Shown: piece after piece, positions 43,946-55,759 of the stretch
Layout: every line of letters starts with the position of its first letter
How positions within the stretch are numbered: position 1 is the first letter of the stretch
Source of the DNA: Stachybotrys elegans
Lineage: Eukaryota > Ascomycota > Sordariomycetes > Hypocreales > Stachybotryaceae
Assembly (NCBI GenBank): GCA_020746835.1
Contig: JAGPNK010000002.1
Location: forward strand, 434,001-498,000
Direction: 5' to 3'
Length of the DNA: 64,000 nucleotides
Position numbers and translations under genes: made by a program
The notes under the pieces: generated by a model
Seen by the model: the letters and a program-made list of their open reading frames with translations, nothing else
Told to the model about the DNA's origin: nothing
Databases searched by the model: none

Positions 43946-45496
43946 ATGTCTCTGCCCGATGAGGAGCGCCTCGAGGGCGACCCTGCACCCGAGCTCGTCG
44001 AGGGCCGCATCTGGGTCGACGGCTGCTTCGACTTCTTCCATCACGGTGCGCCCTGCCAAACGCCGCCACCTCCTGAGACTTCCTAACCCGTTCCTCCGTC
44101 GTGTCCAGGCCATGCCGGCGCCATTGTCCAGGCCCGTCAGCTCGGCACGGAGCTGTATGCCGGCGTCCACTCCGACGAGGCCATCCTCGCCAACAAGGGC
44201 CCTACCGTAATGACCCTCGATGAACGGCACGTCCCTCCAGCCCGCCCTCGCCTCTTGCCCACGCTTTGGCTGACTCGAGAGCCAGTCTTGCTGCGACCGA
44301 CGCCTGTCGCTGGGTGACGCGCTCCGTCGGCCACGCTCCCTACGTCACCTCCCTGCCCTACATCACCCACTACGGCTGCAAATACGTCGTCCACGGCGAC
44401 GACATCACCTCGGACAGCGACGGTAACGACTGCTACCGCTTCGTCAAGGAGGCCGGCCGCTTCAAGGTGGTCAAGCGCTCTCCCGGAATCTCCACCACCG
44501 ACCTCGTAGGCCGCATGCTGCTGTGCACTAAGACGCACTTCATCAAGTCGCTCCAGGACGTGCTGGCCGGCAAGGAGGGCAGCGGTACCGACGAGGAGCG
44601 CCAGGCCCAGAGCCAGGCCATGATGGAGCGAATCAAGCTCTACGCCACCGACGAGACGGCCAAGGCCCCCGGCGCCGAGGTGTGGTTCTGGACGGCGTCG
44701 CTGCGCGCACGATCCGAGGACGTTGTCGCCGCCGAGGAGGAAAAGGGCACCTTCCGACAGCTCCTCGCTGGTTCCGGCCCCAAGCCCGGGCAACGAGTCG
44801 TCTACGTCGATGGAGGCTTCGACCTCTTTAGTAGCGGGCACATTGAATTCCTGCGTCTAGTGCTCGAGGCGGAGAAGGAGCTCGCGCGCAAGGACGGATG
44901 GTACGACGAGCAGGCGGTCAACGAACGCAAGGGCAAGGGTCAGGACTACGGCCCGGCGTACGTGGTGGTTGGTGTGCACGATGATGAGGTCATCAATCAA
45001 TGGAAGGGCGTCAACTACCCCATCATGAACATCTTTGAGCGGGGGCTCTGCGTGCTTCAATGCAAGGTTTGTCCTTTGTCACCTCCCTTCCCGACAGCCA
45101 CGCCGAGACCGGATGATGGGCACACCGCTAACCGCCAGGTCACAGTACATCAACGCCGTCGTCTTCGGCGCGCCCTTCACGCCCAGCAAGTCGTACCTGA
45201 CATCGCTGCCGTGGGGCACGCCCGACGCCGTGTACCACGGAGCGACGTCCTTTATGCCGCTGACCTACGACCCCTACACGGCTGCGCGGGACATGGGTGT
45301 GTACAACGAGATCGGCGAGCACGCATTCAGCCACGTCAACGCCGGCCAGATTGTGCAGCGCATCATGAAGAGCCGCGAGATGTACGAGGCGCGGCAGCGG
45401 GCCAAGGGCGTCAAGGCCGAGGTGGAAGCGGCGGCGAGGCAGCGTGAAATACTCGAGGAGGAGCAGCGCCAGAAGGAAGCCGAGCGGGCTGCGTAG
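43946..45496 (+). CDS. ECT1: Ethanolamine-phosphate cytidylyltransferase
   Basis: A 449-residue CTP:phosphoethanolamine cytidylyltransferase, the rate-setting step of the CDP-ethanolamine branch of phosphatidylethanolamine synthesis. It has two cytidylyltransferase-like halves. The first has the catalytic HxGH element in CFDFFHHGHAG and then HGDDITSDSDG and RSPGISTTDLVGRML. The second has VDGGFDLFSSGHIEFL, VVGVHDDEVIN and MNIFERGLCVL. Exons are 43946-44045, 44109-44226, 44286-45066 and 45146-45496. The second intron starts with GC (GCACGT) rather than GT. This is the only way to keep frame between LDER and LAATDACRW. The C-terminus is a charged coiled coil (REILEEEQRQKEAERAA). Confidence 0.95.
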
Positions 45497-46970
45497 AACA
45501 AACAAAAAGAAGATGATCTTATCTCTGTCTGGTGGAGATGCGCCAAGCAAGCAAGCAAGCAGCCGATGAAAAGAGAAACCTAATCAAACCTACATCAATA
45601 ATACTGCAGCCAGCCATAGCTCCAGCTTGCCTTCCCTTTTTTTTCTCCTCCCTTATTTTTGTCGGTGGTTCCGCCACATGACCCAGGATAGCCCCTTGAC
45701 CCCGTAAACGGAGCGGAGTCTTTGAGCTTTTTGTACTACTGAGGCGGAACCGGAACTCCATCCAAGGTTATCGCCGGGCCAAAGCCATGACCTCACCCAC
45801 TGCCTGTAGATAAGCGGCTACCACCGGCTGGGCCAAACCCACATATTGCCGCTCCAGCGCACCTCGTGCCCACGAACAACCCCCCCCCCCCCCCCTCTCC
45901 CTCTGCCGCATTTCCACCAGCAAATAGCAGCCCCCTGAGGAGCATGGTTTTGGCAGGAGGGCGCGTATGGTAATTGTAGTTGTCCTGTCGGTAGATGCCT
46001 GCAGATCAGGTCACGGGTGTGAAGGGGGGTGGAGGGAATGCTGTATCTGTGATGTCACCCGCCATGATGGATGGGATGGATGGATGGCTGCATGCATGGG
46101 CATCTTGTCCTGCCGAAGCGACCTTCCAGAAGCAACAGGAACTTCAACAATGGAACCAGGGGCATGTCTCGGTAGACAGCGGGGTGGGGGGGGACAAGAG
46201 AAGGCAAAGCGGGTTTTTGTCACGCACCAACTTTTGATCAGACAAATCAGCCATCGACGATCTGATCTGATCCGGACAATTGCATTGCATGTTTACAATC
46301 CCACACCCAATCAATCACCAATGTATTTAACTCCCGTCCGTCGGGATACTCCCAAACGTTATATCCACCACCACAAACAAATAGCTACGCGAGGAGAAGA
46401 AGAAGAAGACAACCATGCCAATCGGCTTACTCGCGTCCCGCCCGGCCGGCCATCGGCTCTCCCTCGTGCTGCCCCCTCCCATAAGCCGAGCCCGCCGCCG
46501 CACTGCAGGGATAACTCCGGCGCTGCACGTAGCCATGGGCCAGGACGGCAGCCCACATACGCAAGGGAGGGAGGGGGGGCTAAGAAAAATGAAAGAGAAA
46601 AAAAATTAGAGGCGGAAAGCAAAGAGTCAGAAGATATGGTACGGTTTTGGAAGGGCTAGTATTGGTAAAGAACCGTGTGATGGGAGAAGACGGACAGATA
46701 CCTAGTAGCCATCTCCTTTGGTGGGGTCCACTTACACCCATCCAGCCCAGACCTATTAAGTAGCCGGGCCTGTTCGTCACTCCTCGTTCATACCTCTTCT
46801 TTCCTCCTTCCTTTCTTTATTCCTCTTTCATTCCTCTCCTCTCACTGTATCCGTTGCTAGACGTCTCCCAAGTCCCATTGACCAAGTCGGGGAACCATTC
46901 CGGGTCACCACCATCACCACCATCCAACCCTCCTCTCCTCTCCTCCTCCTCCTCCTCCTCCTCCTCCATC
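45497..46970. promoter_or_regulatory. Upstream region of the branched-chain aminotransferase gene
   Basis: About 1.5 kb without a supported gene. It contains a run of 16 C (45880-45895), a GATGGATGG-type repeat near 46064 and a strong CT-rich tract at 46790-46845. The latter marks the likely transcription start. A CTC trinucleotide repeat (about 46942-46967) lies in the leader directly before the start codon. GAGTCA near 46624 resembles half of a Cpc1/Gcn4 site, but I would not rely on it. Confidence 0.5.
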
Positions 46971-48245
46971 ATGTCTCCTTCAGCCATCCAGACGCAGGAC
47001 GTTGACCTGACGGCCGCCGCCGTCAACCGCAAGGAGGAGGCCCCCGCGGCGCCCGCCCTCGCCCAGCTCGACGCCTCCCGCCTCACCTACACCTACACGA
47101 CCTCGCCGCGCGCCGTCCCCGACGAGGCCGTCGCCAACGCCGGCACCGAGACTGTCTGCACCGACCACATGATCGTGGCCGACTGGAACGTCGCCTCGGG
47201 CTGGACCGCGCCGCGCCTCGTCCCCTACGGGCCCCTCAGCCTCATGCCCACCGCCTCCTGCCTGCACTACGCCACCGAGTGCTTCGAGGGGCTCAAGGTC
47301 TACCGCGGCTACGACGGCAAGCTGCGCACCTTCCGCGTCGACAAGAACTCGGCCCGCATGCGCATGTCGGCCGCCCGCATCTCCCTGCCCGTCTTCGAGC
47401 CCGAGCAGCTGTCCAAGCTCATCATCGCCCTGCTCGAGGTCGACGGCTCCCGCTGGCTGCCCCGCGACAAGCCCGGCAACTACCTCTACATCCGCCCGAC
47501 CATGATCGGCACCGCGCCCCAGCTGGGCGTCGCCTCCCCGCGCGAGGCCATGCTCTACATCATCATCACCTACCTCCCCCGCCTCGACTCCCCCGTCGGC
47601 GGCATGCGCCTGCACACCTCCCCCGAGGACATGATCCGCGCCTGGGTCGGCGGCTTCGGCTACGCAAAGGTCGGCGCCAACTACGGCCCGTCGCTCATGG
47701 CCACAGCCGACGCCCGCCGCCGCGGCTTCCACCAGATCCTGTGGCTGTACGGGCCCGACGGCGAATGCACCGAGGCCGGCGCCAGCAACTTCTTCGTCGT
47801 GTGGAAGCGCAAGAGCGACGGCAAGACGGAGCTCATCACGGCGCCCCTGGACGACAAGCTCATCCTCGACGGCGTCAACCGTCGCAGCGTCCTGGACCTG
47901 GCCCGCGAGCGCCTCGCCGGCGAGATTGAGATTACCGAGCGCAAGTACACCATTGCAGAGCTCATCGAGGCCGATGCCGAGGGTCGTCTGCTAGAGTCCT
48001 TTGCTTCAGGCACGGCAGTAAGTTAACCCCAGATAAAAATAAAGATGATAAGTCGGACTAACGTTGAAAAGTACTTTATCTGCCCCATCTCCCAAGTCCA
48101 CCACCGGGGTCGCGACATCAACATCCCCATGGGCCCGGACGGCCAGCCCGGCAAGATCACCAGCACCATCAAGGGCTGGATGGGCGACATCATGTACGGC
48201 CGCACCGAGCACGAGTGGGCCATTCTCATCAACGAGAAGCAGTAG
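46971..48245 (+). CDS. Branched-chain amino acid aminotransferase
   Basis: A 406-residue class IV PLP aminotransferase that interconverts leucine, isoleucine and valine with their 2-oxo acids. Exons are 46971-48017 and 48072-48245. Family marks are SCLHYATECFEGLKVYRG, the phosphate and carboxylate-binding YIRPTMIGT, the Schiff-base lysine in GYAKVGANYG (Lys233), and ECTEAGASNFFVVW before LDGVNRRSVLDLARE. The small second exon carries the C-terminal GRTEHEWAILINEKQ. The N-terminus (MSPSAIQTQDVD) lacks a clear mitochondrial presequence, so a cytosolic, Bat2-like form is more likely. The start is the first ATG after a CTC-rich leader. Confidence 0.94.
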
Positions 48246-48495
48246 GCGAGAGGCGGCGGATGTATAATGGCTGAGGTGAAAAGGGGGAGGGAGGCGTGAT
48301 GATGTGTTTACGACCCGTATTATACCCTCGCAGGCTCACTGGATGAGGGGGCGTCCCATTGTGAATGGCATAGAGGCTGCTCACGGCGCAAAATGCATAT
48401 AGATGTCGAACGATTATGACGTTCTGGAGCAATACATAAAGGCGTTTGTTACAGGCAACAGATGGAGCATTTTCGAGTGTGTTAGGTGTTCTCGC

Positions 48496-49360
48496 CTACT
48501 CTGCCCAAGTTTGCATCATCTTGACCGTCTCGGCCTGCCATTGCTGTTTAAATTCCTGTATCGTGTCAGTCCTCATCTTCCATGCGGGCGTTGTGTGACA
48601 AACCGCTTCAATCTGATCTAGCTTCCTCATCTTGTCGCGCTTCAAGGCCTGAGCCTGCTTTTGGAGTGCCTCAAGCTCCGACCTCGCCTTTTCATTTTCG
48701 CCCTGCTCGTTGACCGAACCACCACTCTGCAGCTGTCTCAGAACATGCTCCCGCTCCTTGAAGCAGGCCTCCTATTCCCGCTGGAGCTGGCTCAGCTCCT
48801 TGTCGGCGGCGTCGAGGCTTTGGAGGACGTTGGACAGGTGGGTCGCAATCGTGGCTCGGGGCTTGGTGTCGGAGTGGCAGAGCGTGGCGGAGAGAGGGTA
48901 GACGATGTTGGAGTAGAGGGCTTCCGTCTCGTCAATGACTGGGGTGTATTGGCGGGCAAAGTCGTCAATTTTGGCCTCGATTTCACCGTGGTTCTTCACG
49001 AGGGCGTCGATGGCGGCACTGTGGATCTCAAGGCCCGTCTCGATGAGCATCTCTGGAACAAGTTAGCTATAAAACCACGAAGTGACGTTGGTTTTTAATA
49101 CCTCGGAGCTGCGAAATCAATGGAGCCTCCTCTACAGAATCCGACTTGCCGTAGCCGACGCTGTGTTCATCTTCCAGAGTAAGCCAACTGCGCAGCTGGC
49201 GAGAGACGTGGTTCTCCTGGGGATCCGGGGCCGGCGGGGGCGTTTGCTGCAGCGCAAGCGTATCGTCGCTCCCGAGCAAACGCGCACGGAAGCTCGAGGA
49301 AGAGGGGTCATGGGTGATGCCCGGCGTCGGGACTTGGAGACGACGAGAGGTACGACCCAT
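48496..49360 (-). pseudogene. Coiled-coil protein gene interrupted by an in-frame TAG
   Basis: A fungal coiled-coil protein of unknown function. Exon 1 (49102-49360) starts MGRTSRRLQVPTPG. Exon 2 starts at 49052 and reads EMLIETGLEIHSAAIDALV, EIEAKIDDFARQYTPVIDE and ATHLSNVLQSLDAADKELSQ (in parts). A TAG at 48772-48774 follows, but coding character continues in the same frame (EACFKEREHVLRQLQ, ARSELEALQKQAQALKRDK). A GT-AG intron leads to a last exon ending EFKQQWQAETVKMMQTWAE and a stop at 48496. No intron can remove the TAG, because there is no nearby GT. It is therefore a CAG- or GAG-type nonsense change, a sequence error, or stop readthrough. The heptad-rich sequence suggests an assembly subunit. 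Intact, it would be about 220 residues. Confidence 0.65.
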
Positions 49361-49798
49361 GACTGCGTTTGGGTGGTATTGGTTTAGAAAGGCATTTGTC
49401 TCGAGGCGATTGAGCAGAATCCAGAAATTTTCAGTTTGTGCGTTCAATCAATATAGAGGAAGGAGCTCTTTCCTCAACCTCTGGGAAGGAGGGCATCAGA
49501 GTAAGTACCTTCCCTAGGAGCCGACCAATGAGCCATTTGACAATATTACTCTCTTAATTCATAATTATAAGCCACATAAGATTGACAGGGCAAGATTTTC
49601 GATAACAGTCTTAATTAGAATTCAATCTGAAGGCATCCATGTATCCGATGAGCGATGAGGCGGGAGCTTGGCTTAGGAAGCTGCATTGGAGCTCAGTTGA
49701 TTGGTCAGCTCCCCATTACATCACCCAAAATTTTAGCAAACGGAACCATGTGAAACTTCAATCCTCCATCCCACTTGCACTCGACCACATTGCCCATC

Positions 49799-50305
49799 AT
49801 GTTTTCGCGCTCCATCGCCTCCGTACGTCTCCTTCGCTCCAGCCCGCCTACCGTCCAACTAACCCTCCAGACCTTCCTCCGCCAAGCCGCCCGCCCGGCC
49901 GTCGCCCGCCCAGCCTTGACGCCCTTCCTCTTGCAGTCCCGCCTCTTGTCGGACCAGACGCGCTCCGCCATCGAAAAGGCCGTCGCCTCGGCCCCCGTCG
50001 TGCTCTTCATGAAGGGCACCCCCGAGACCCCCCAGTGCGGCTTCTCGCGCGCCGTCATCCAGGTCCTCGGCATGCAGGGCGTCAACCCGGAAAAGTTTGC
50101 CGCCTTCAACGTCCTCGAGGACGCCGAGCTGCGCGAGGGCATCAAGGAGTTCTCCGACTGGCCCACCATCCCCCAGCTCTACGTCGACAAGGAGTTTGTC
50201 GGCGGCTGCGACATCCTCGTCTCCATGCACAAGAACGGCGACCTGGCCAAGATGCTCGAGGAGAAGAAGCTGGTGGTTGAGGGCGAGGGCGAGGACCAGC
50301 AGTAA
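49799..50305 (+). CDS. GRX5: Mitochondrial monothiol glutaredoxin 5
   Basis: A 168-residue intronless CGFS-type monothiol glutaredoxin that delivers [2Fe-2S] clusters in the mitochondrial matrix. A basic amphipathic presequence ([15 protein letters not shown], continuing to about residue 50) precedes the domain. The active motif CGFS has Cys80 ([13 protein letters not shown]). Glutathione and cluster-binding elements are the lysine in [16 protein letters not shown] and FVGGCDIL. Length and architecture match yeast Grx5. Start ATG 49799 is preferred over the upstream in-frame MHSTTLPI because it gives a cleaner presequence. It is followed by a short 3' flank that converges with the gamma-glutamyltranspeptidase-like gene. 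Confidence 0.95.
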   Translation: MFSRSIASVRLLRSSPPTVQLTLQTFLRQAARPAVARPALTPFLLQSRLLSDQTRSAIEKAVASAPVVLFMKGTPETPQCGFSRAVIQVLGMQGVNPEKFAAFNVLEDAELREGIKEFSDWPTIPQLYVDKEFVGGCDILVSMHKNGDLAKMLEEKKLVVEGEGEDQQ

Positions 50306-50444
50306 GCCTTCCTCGTGTGGGCAGCGCAGGCTTCGGTCTACCATGCTGGGCACGTGTACGATACCAATACACCATGTCGAGTTGTATATCTTGTAATCTG
50401 AGCACGAATTAATGGCCTTTTTTTGTTTATCTACATAGTAGCTG

Positions 50445-52392
50445 TTACATGGGATATGCAGCACCATCGCCTCGCATGTCGCTACCCGCTGACCACACCA
50501 GCGTCTTGTCCACGGCATCCTCGTGATACCGGATGATCTGGCCTCGGCCAAACATGGACCTGTCGAATCCCTTGAGAACTTTGACCGTGTGGCCCAGCTT
50601 TCGGAGCCCTTCCACCGTCTCCTCAGGAACGCCGTCCTCAACATTGACCGTCCACGCCACTTCGTTGTTGTCATCCGGCATGCCCGCACCGAGGCATATA
50701 CGAGGGGAGTCGAGCGCCTGCTGGGGGTTAAGGCCGCCCACCACCTGGCCCAGCAGTACTTGGACATGTCCCTGCGGCTGCATGAATCCGCCCATGACGC
50801 CAAATGTCGAGTGCAGCGATCCGTCCCTGAGGTTCGTGGCCATGGCGGGGATGATGGTGTGATAGGGTCGCTTCCGGGGCTCCAGCTTGTTGGGGTGCTT
50901 GGGGTCGAGGGAGAAGTTGCCGCCGCGGTTCTGCAGCGTGAAGCCGCAGCCCTTGGGGATGATGGCGGTGCCGAAGCCGGCGTAGTTGGAGTTGATGAAG
51001 GACGCCGCGTTGCCCTGTGAGTCCGTCACGGTAAAGTAGACGGTGTCGCTGCTCTGCAGGGCTGGCGATACGGGCTTGCCGTGCTCGAGGTGCTGCGCTG
51101 CCTGCGTTGGGCTGAACAGCTTGGCCCGCTCCGCCAGGTACTCGTCTGACAGAATACCCTGGGGCACCGGGGAGAAGTGAGGGTCAGTGACGTACCATGC
51201 CGCGTCGGTGAAGCCGAGACGTAGAGCCTCGATGATGGCGTGTAGGTATGCGGTAGAGTGCAGGTCTTGGGGTCCAAACTTGGGGATGGTGCCCTGCTTC
51301 TCCATCTGCTGCAGAATGCCGAGAGCGATGAGTGCTACAATGCCCTGGCCGTTCGGGGGGTGCTCCCACAGCTCGACACCATCCTCGCCCAGGCCCTGGC
51401 CCTGGAACTTTAGAGAGATGGGCTCGACAGGCTCACTGCCGGCCTCCATGTGGTGCTTCAGGTCATCCAGCTCGAGGAAGCCGCCCAGGTCGCGGACCAC
51501 TTGGACAAGCTCCTCGGCAATGCGCCCCGTGTAGAAGCCCTTCTTGCCCTCGGCGGCCAAGGTGCGGAACGTCTGCGCCAGGGTAGGGTTCTTCATCACC
51601 TCTCCGGGCTTGGGGGCCCTGACGCCGTCCTTGGCCGCGGGGTCCTTCTTGAGCATCTCGGCAAAGTTGGGAGACGCCCCGCGGATAAGATCTTCGGATC
51701 CTTGCCACTACTTGAATGTCAGTATGGTGCTGGCGCGTGGGGGCTGCAGGGTACTCACGGCATGGCTGGTGATCTCGGATACGGGGAAGCCCTTTTCTCC
51801 CAGCTGGATGGCAGGTTCGAGGATCTGCGACATGGTCACTTTGCCGCTGCCGAATCTCTCGACAGTATCGACCCATCCGGCGGGTGCACCAGGCACAGTA
51901 ACGGTGTGGATGCACTTGAAGGGCATGGGGGGCGTCTTGTCGTCGGGGATGTTGAGGTCCTTGCGGACGGCGTCAAGAGTGCACTTGGCGCCAGACCGTC
52001 CTGATCCGTTCATAGCCTTGACCTGCTTGGTGGCGGCATCCCAGAACAGGATAAACATGTCACCTCCGATGCCAGTTGAACAGGGCTCCGTCATGTTCAG
52101 GCCAGCGGCTGCGTCTGTTAGTCCGCCATTCCCACAATGGAGGGGAGATGGTTCATACCCACTGCCACGGCCGCATCCTGCCAGATATTAGCATACAAGA
52201 AGCACGAATTATGACCAAGAAACTCACAGCGGCATTACCGCCAGCTCGCAGAACCTCGATACCGCACTTGGCTGCCAACGGCTGGGGGCAAGCCACGATG
52301 CCTTCGGTGCTGTGGACGACACTGCGTCGCGATGGGAACTGGAAGGGATCCATTTCGAACCCCTTTAATAGTGATGCAGTGGACAGAGGCAT
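50445..52392 (-). CDS. Gamma-glutamyltranspeptidase-like Ntn hydrolase
   Basis: A 600-residue member of the gamma-glutamyltransferase/glutathione hydrolase family. Exons (minus strand) are 52228-52392, 52159-52177 (a 19-nt microexon), 51759-52114 and 50445-51707. The N-terminus has RRSVVHSTEGIVACPQPLA and AGGNAADAAVAVDAAAGLN, then EPCSTGIGGDMFILFW. The predicted autocatalytic cleavage and nucleophile threonine lies in SSDTVYFTVTDSQGNAASF. The substrate loop is GVMGGFMQPQGHVQVL. There is no signal peptide or membrane anchor, unlike classical GGT. It is closer to the soluble, bacterial YwrD-like branch, so glutathione may not be the substrate. MPLSTASLL (52392) is taken as start. MDPFQFP (52353) is an alternative. 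Confidence 0.92.
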
Positions 52393-53386
52393 GATGTCAG
52401 ATTGGCGGCATCAATGTTGGTGGTAGAAGAACAGCCAGACCGATAAAGACACGGCTGGGATGGATGGCTTAAATGCCAGGGAGGGGATACAGATGCCGTG
52501 ATATCGCCGGTATTGGCCGGTGTCTGGGGAGGAGGGGAAAGGGGAGTCTTGTATCTTGGGCCCTGTATTTTATCCACTTGAAGGGGGTTATTACGGAATA
52601 TGATTGCCGTCGGTTGGTATCCGGCAGACTTGAAGCCATCAATATAAGGCCTGGTCTAGTTCCTTGCATGCACGTGGTGGCATAAGCCGATCAAAGTTTA
52701 AGAAGAGGCTCAGCAGCCGGATCCCTTGTGCTTACGCCATCGCCTTAGGCTCTTCCCTTGCCCCGAGAGCTGCAGCTATCCCCACGTTCATGTCATCGTC
52801 GTCGATGGCTTCTCCGCACCAGTGGGTTAGTCTCCGGCATCGGGGCCTCTGCGATAATGGAGTGGTGAGCGGGGAGCGCCGGGTATGATCCGGAGATGCA
52901 AGTAATGTCCAACTCTTGAGTACTGTAGTGTTGGAATAAACGAATGGTGGGTTGTTATCTACACTGAAGCCGAGATAATGGCAATGTAACCCAAAGACGT
53001 CATGGGCAACGGCGCAGGCATAATGGCAACCCGGCAAGTATTTGCATGATCCAGGAAACATACCGGCAGCTGAACCAATCACTGTCTTAGTAGCAGCGCT
53101 TTGCAACCCTAGCGACCACTACCGCAGGGATTGGCGATCAACTGACAGAGCTTGTCAACTGCCGGCATGCCTCCGGCTACCACTTGCCTCGATGGGCGCT
53201 GATCGATGGCTGCATGGTCGTATTGCCGTCCTATTGCATGCGTCGATCGCCATCTTGTCATCAGATTATGGAGAGAGTAGGGAGGAATAAATACACCATA
53301 TATAGGCACGGCTGGAAATGATTAAAGGAGCGTCGCCTGCATCTGGGTCATGGCAATCAAAGTGCTGTCAAATTTACATGTTGAAA
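52393..53386. other. Intergenic region, no gene recognised
   Basis: About 1 kb between the divergent gamma-glutamyltranspeptidase-like and GH47 genes, holding both promoters. A minus-strand frame (52732-53106) lacks any domain or codon bias and is not called. Confidence 0.5.
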
Positions 53387-55095
53387 ATGCGCTTCAATCC
53401 TGCCCTCTTGTTGGGATTCGCCAGCGTGAGCCTGGCATACTCCAGCGCCCGGACATTCAGACGATCCCCCGACGAGGACAAGGCGAGTGCAGTAGTAGAC
53501 GCCTTCACACTTGCGTGGGGAGGCTACTGGGAGAATGCATTTCCAAACGACACCCTGCGTCCGATCAGCAACATTGGCGACAATGACAGGTAGGACATAG
53601 TCAATATAAAGCAACAATCGATCATTTGTAACCAAGCCCGACAGGAACAAATGGGGCGTCACACCCATCGATGCTCTGTCCACGGCGGCAATCATGGGCC
53701 AGGCCGACATTGTGCAGCAGATTCTCGATTTCGTGCCAACCATCAACTTTACGACGACTGAAGAGCCCGACAGCGTCATCTCGGTGTTTGAGACCAACAT
53801 TCGCTATCTGGCAGGGCTTATTTCCGGTGAGAAAACGCCTAACACGTCGTGGTGTTGAAACAACCATTGACGAGTGAGGCAGGCTACGACTTACTAACCG
53901 GCCCCTACCAAGACCTCGCGCCAGACTCGGACAAGGTCGAGGTGCTTCTTGATCAGGCCCGGATCTTGGCCGACGCTATCAGCTTCGCCTTTGACACCCC
54001 CAGCGGCGTGCCCAGCCCCAATGTCTACCTGAACCCGGAGCCGCGCCGGAGCGACGGAACGCAAAACGGCATCGCGGGAATTGGGACCATGATTCTCGAA
54101 TGGACACGCCTCAGCGATCTGACGGGCGATGAGAAGTACACGCAGCTCGTGCAAAGGGCCCAAGACTACCTCCTCCATCCAGCCGAGAGCGCCGAGCCAT
54201 TCCCGGGACTCATAGGCACGGAAGTGAGTCTCGAGACGGGCGAGTTCCTCGACAGCCGCGGCGGGTGGTCGGCAGGTACCGATAGTTTCTACGAGTATCT
54301 CATCAAGATGTACTTGTATGATCCTGTCTTCTTTGAGGAGTACAAGGATCGTTGGGTTCTTGCTGCCGACTCGACAATCGAGTATCTGGCGTCTCATCCG
54401 AGCTCGCGCCCGGAATTGACGTTTCTGGCAGAATTCAACGGGACTACGTTGACTCCTTCATCAGGCCATTGTAAGTTTCCTTGTTGTCCCAGCTCTTGGA
54501 TGATACCTGACTGGTTGATGTAGTGGCGAGCTTTTCCGGAGGAAACTTCATCCTCGGCGGCATTCTGCTCAACGAGCAGAAGTATATCGATTTTGGCATC
54601 AATCTAACCGAATCCTACTACGCCACCTACGAGGGATGCTCCAGTGGAATTGGCCCAGAAGGATTTCGCTGGCATGATGATGCGCTGCCAGAGGGCGAGG
54701 AGAACCGCCTCCCGCCAGATGATCAAGTCGAGTTCTTCGAGGAAGCCGGCTTCTGGGTCACATCGCCCTACTACATATTGCGCCCTGAGACATTGGAGAG
54801 CTTGTACTACTCCTACCGCGCGACGGGAGATACGAAGTACCAGGATCTGGCCTGGGAGGGATTCCAGCGCATCATGGAGGTCTGCCGTGCGGGCAGCGGC
54901 TTCTCGGGACTCACGAACGTGAGGGAGGCTGACGGCGGCGGGTACACGGATTTCATGGAGAGTTTCTTCCTCGCCGAGACGCTCAAGTATGCATATCTAA
55001 TCTTTGCGGAGGAGTCGGATGTGCAGCTCAAGATTGATGGGCCTAATGGGTGGGTTTACAATACGGAGGCGCATCCGGTCCGAGTCAGGGGTTAG
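53387..55095 (+). CDS. Secreted GH47 alpha-1,2-mannosidase
   Basis: A 514-residue class I mannosyl-oligosaccharide alpha-1,2-mannosidase, a calcium-dependent inverting enzyme that trims Man-alpha-1,2 residues from N-glycans. Exons are 53387-53589, 53645-53826, 53883-54470 and 54524-55095. A signal peptide ([17 protein letters not shown]) replaces the type II anchor of ER/Golgi forms, so it is probably extracellular like Aspergillus MsdS. Family marks are [92 protein letters not shown] and the calcium-binding threonine in YNTEAHP at the C-terminus. In-frame ATGs at 53318 and 53378 are alternative starts. Confidence 0.94.
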
Positions 55096-55759
55096 ATGGA
55101 TAGATGGTTCTCCTGCGGATGGCCAAAGGTGCATACAAGCGATCTTCCGGAGAATTTATAGTGTTCTGTCTATATCCTTGCTTCCATACGTACAATGTCT
55201 ATCAATCCGCAAATGCTTTGTCCCATGACTGATACCGTCGTCAATCCCTGCTCTTCCAATATCACAGCCATCATCACTTGGCCATTTCCATTGCTCCAAT
55301 GGCCGGTGTCCGCGATGTGGCTACGCATCACTCTACGTGGCAGCGGTGTTACTGCGTCCTTGTAACACAAATGTACGGCCGACCTGTCAATCCGCGACTT
55401 TGGATGAGGCAGACACATCATCCGAACACGGTTTCTGGTGGATGCCTTGTGCATGAAACTGATTCCCAGAGTGAACCACAAACCTCGTGTTTACTTGTAG
55501 CACAAAACATCCACCCATGCGATTATGAGGAGCTTCTCAACAATGAAGTCAGTGTAACGAGGATGCTCCTCAATATGCTACAAACAGGTATAACGTGACA
55601 CGCTCCGGCGTATCAACAGGCTGTATATAGATAAGACGCAATCAATATGGCAGTTCTGCCTGATTTCTCCGCAGGCCGACACATACAAAAAGTACGCAGA
55701 GAGGGATAATCTCAAACCCCTCCTCCATCCGTCAGTTTCTGGCCTTTATCTTTTCCAAA
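55096..55759. other. Intergenic region
   Basis: About 0.66 kb between the GH47 stop and the next start, both on the + strand. It contains the promoter of the FAD monooxygenase. No supported gene lies inside. Confidence 0.55.

Noticed and set aside
44137..44841. 234-residue minus-strand frame
   Set aside because: Antisense to the ethanolamine-phosphate cytidylyltransferase.
45967..46659. 230-residue plus-strand frame upstream of the aminotransferase
   Set aside because: No domain, low-complexity basic C-terminus, no codon bias like its neighbours; it lies in the promoter region.
46980..47732. 250-residue minus-strand frame
   Set aside because: Antisense to the branched-chain aminotransferase. 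The Gly/Val/His-rich composition is a by-product of GC3 bias.
52732..53106. 124-residue minus-strand frame
   Set aside because: No domain, and it overlaps the likely promoter of two divergent genes.
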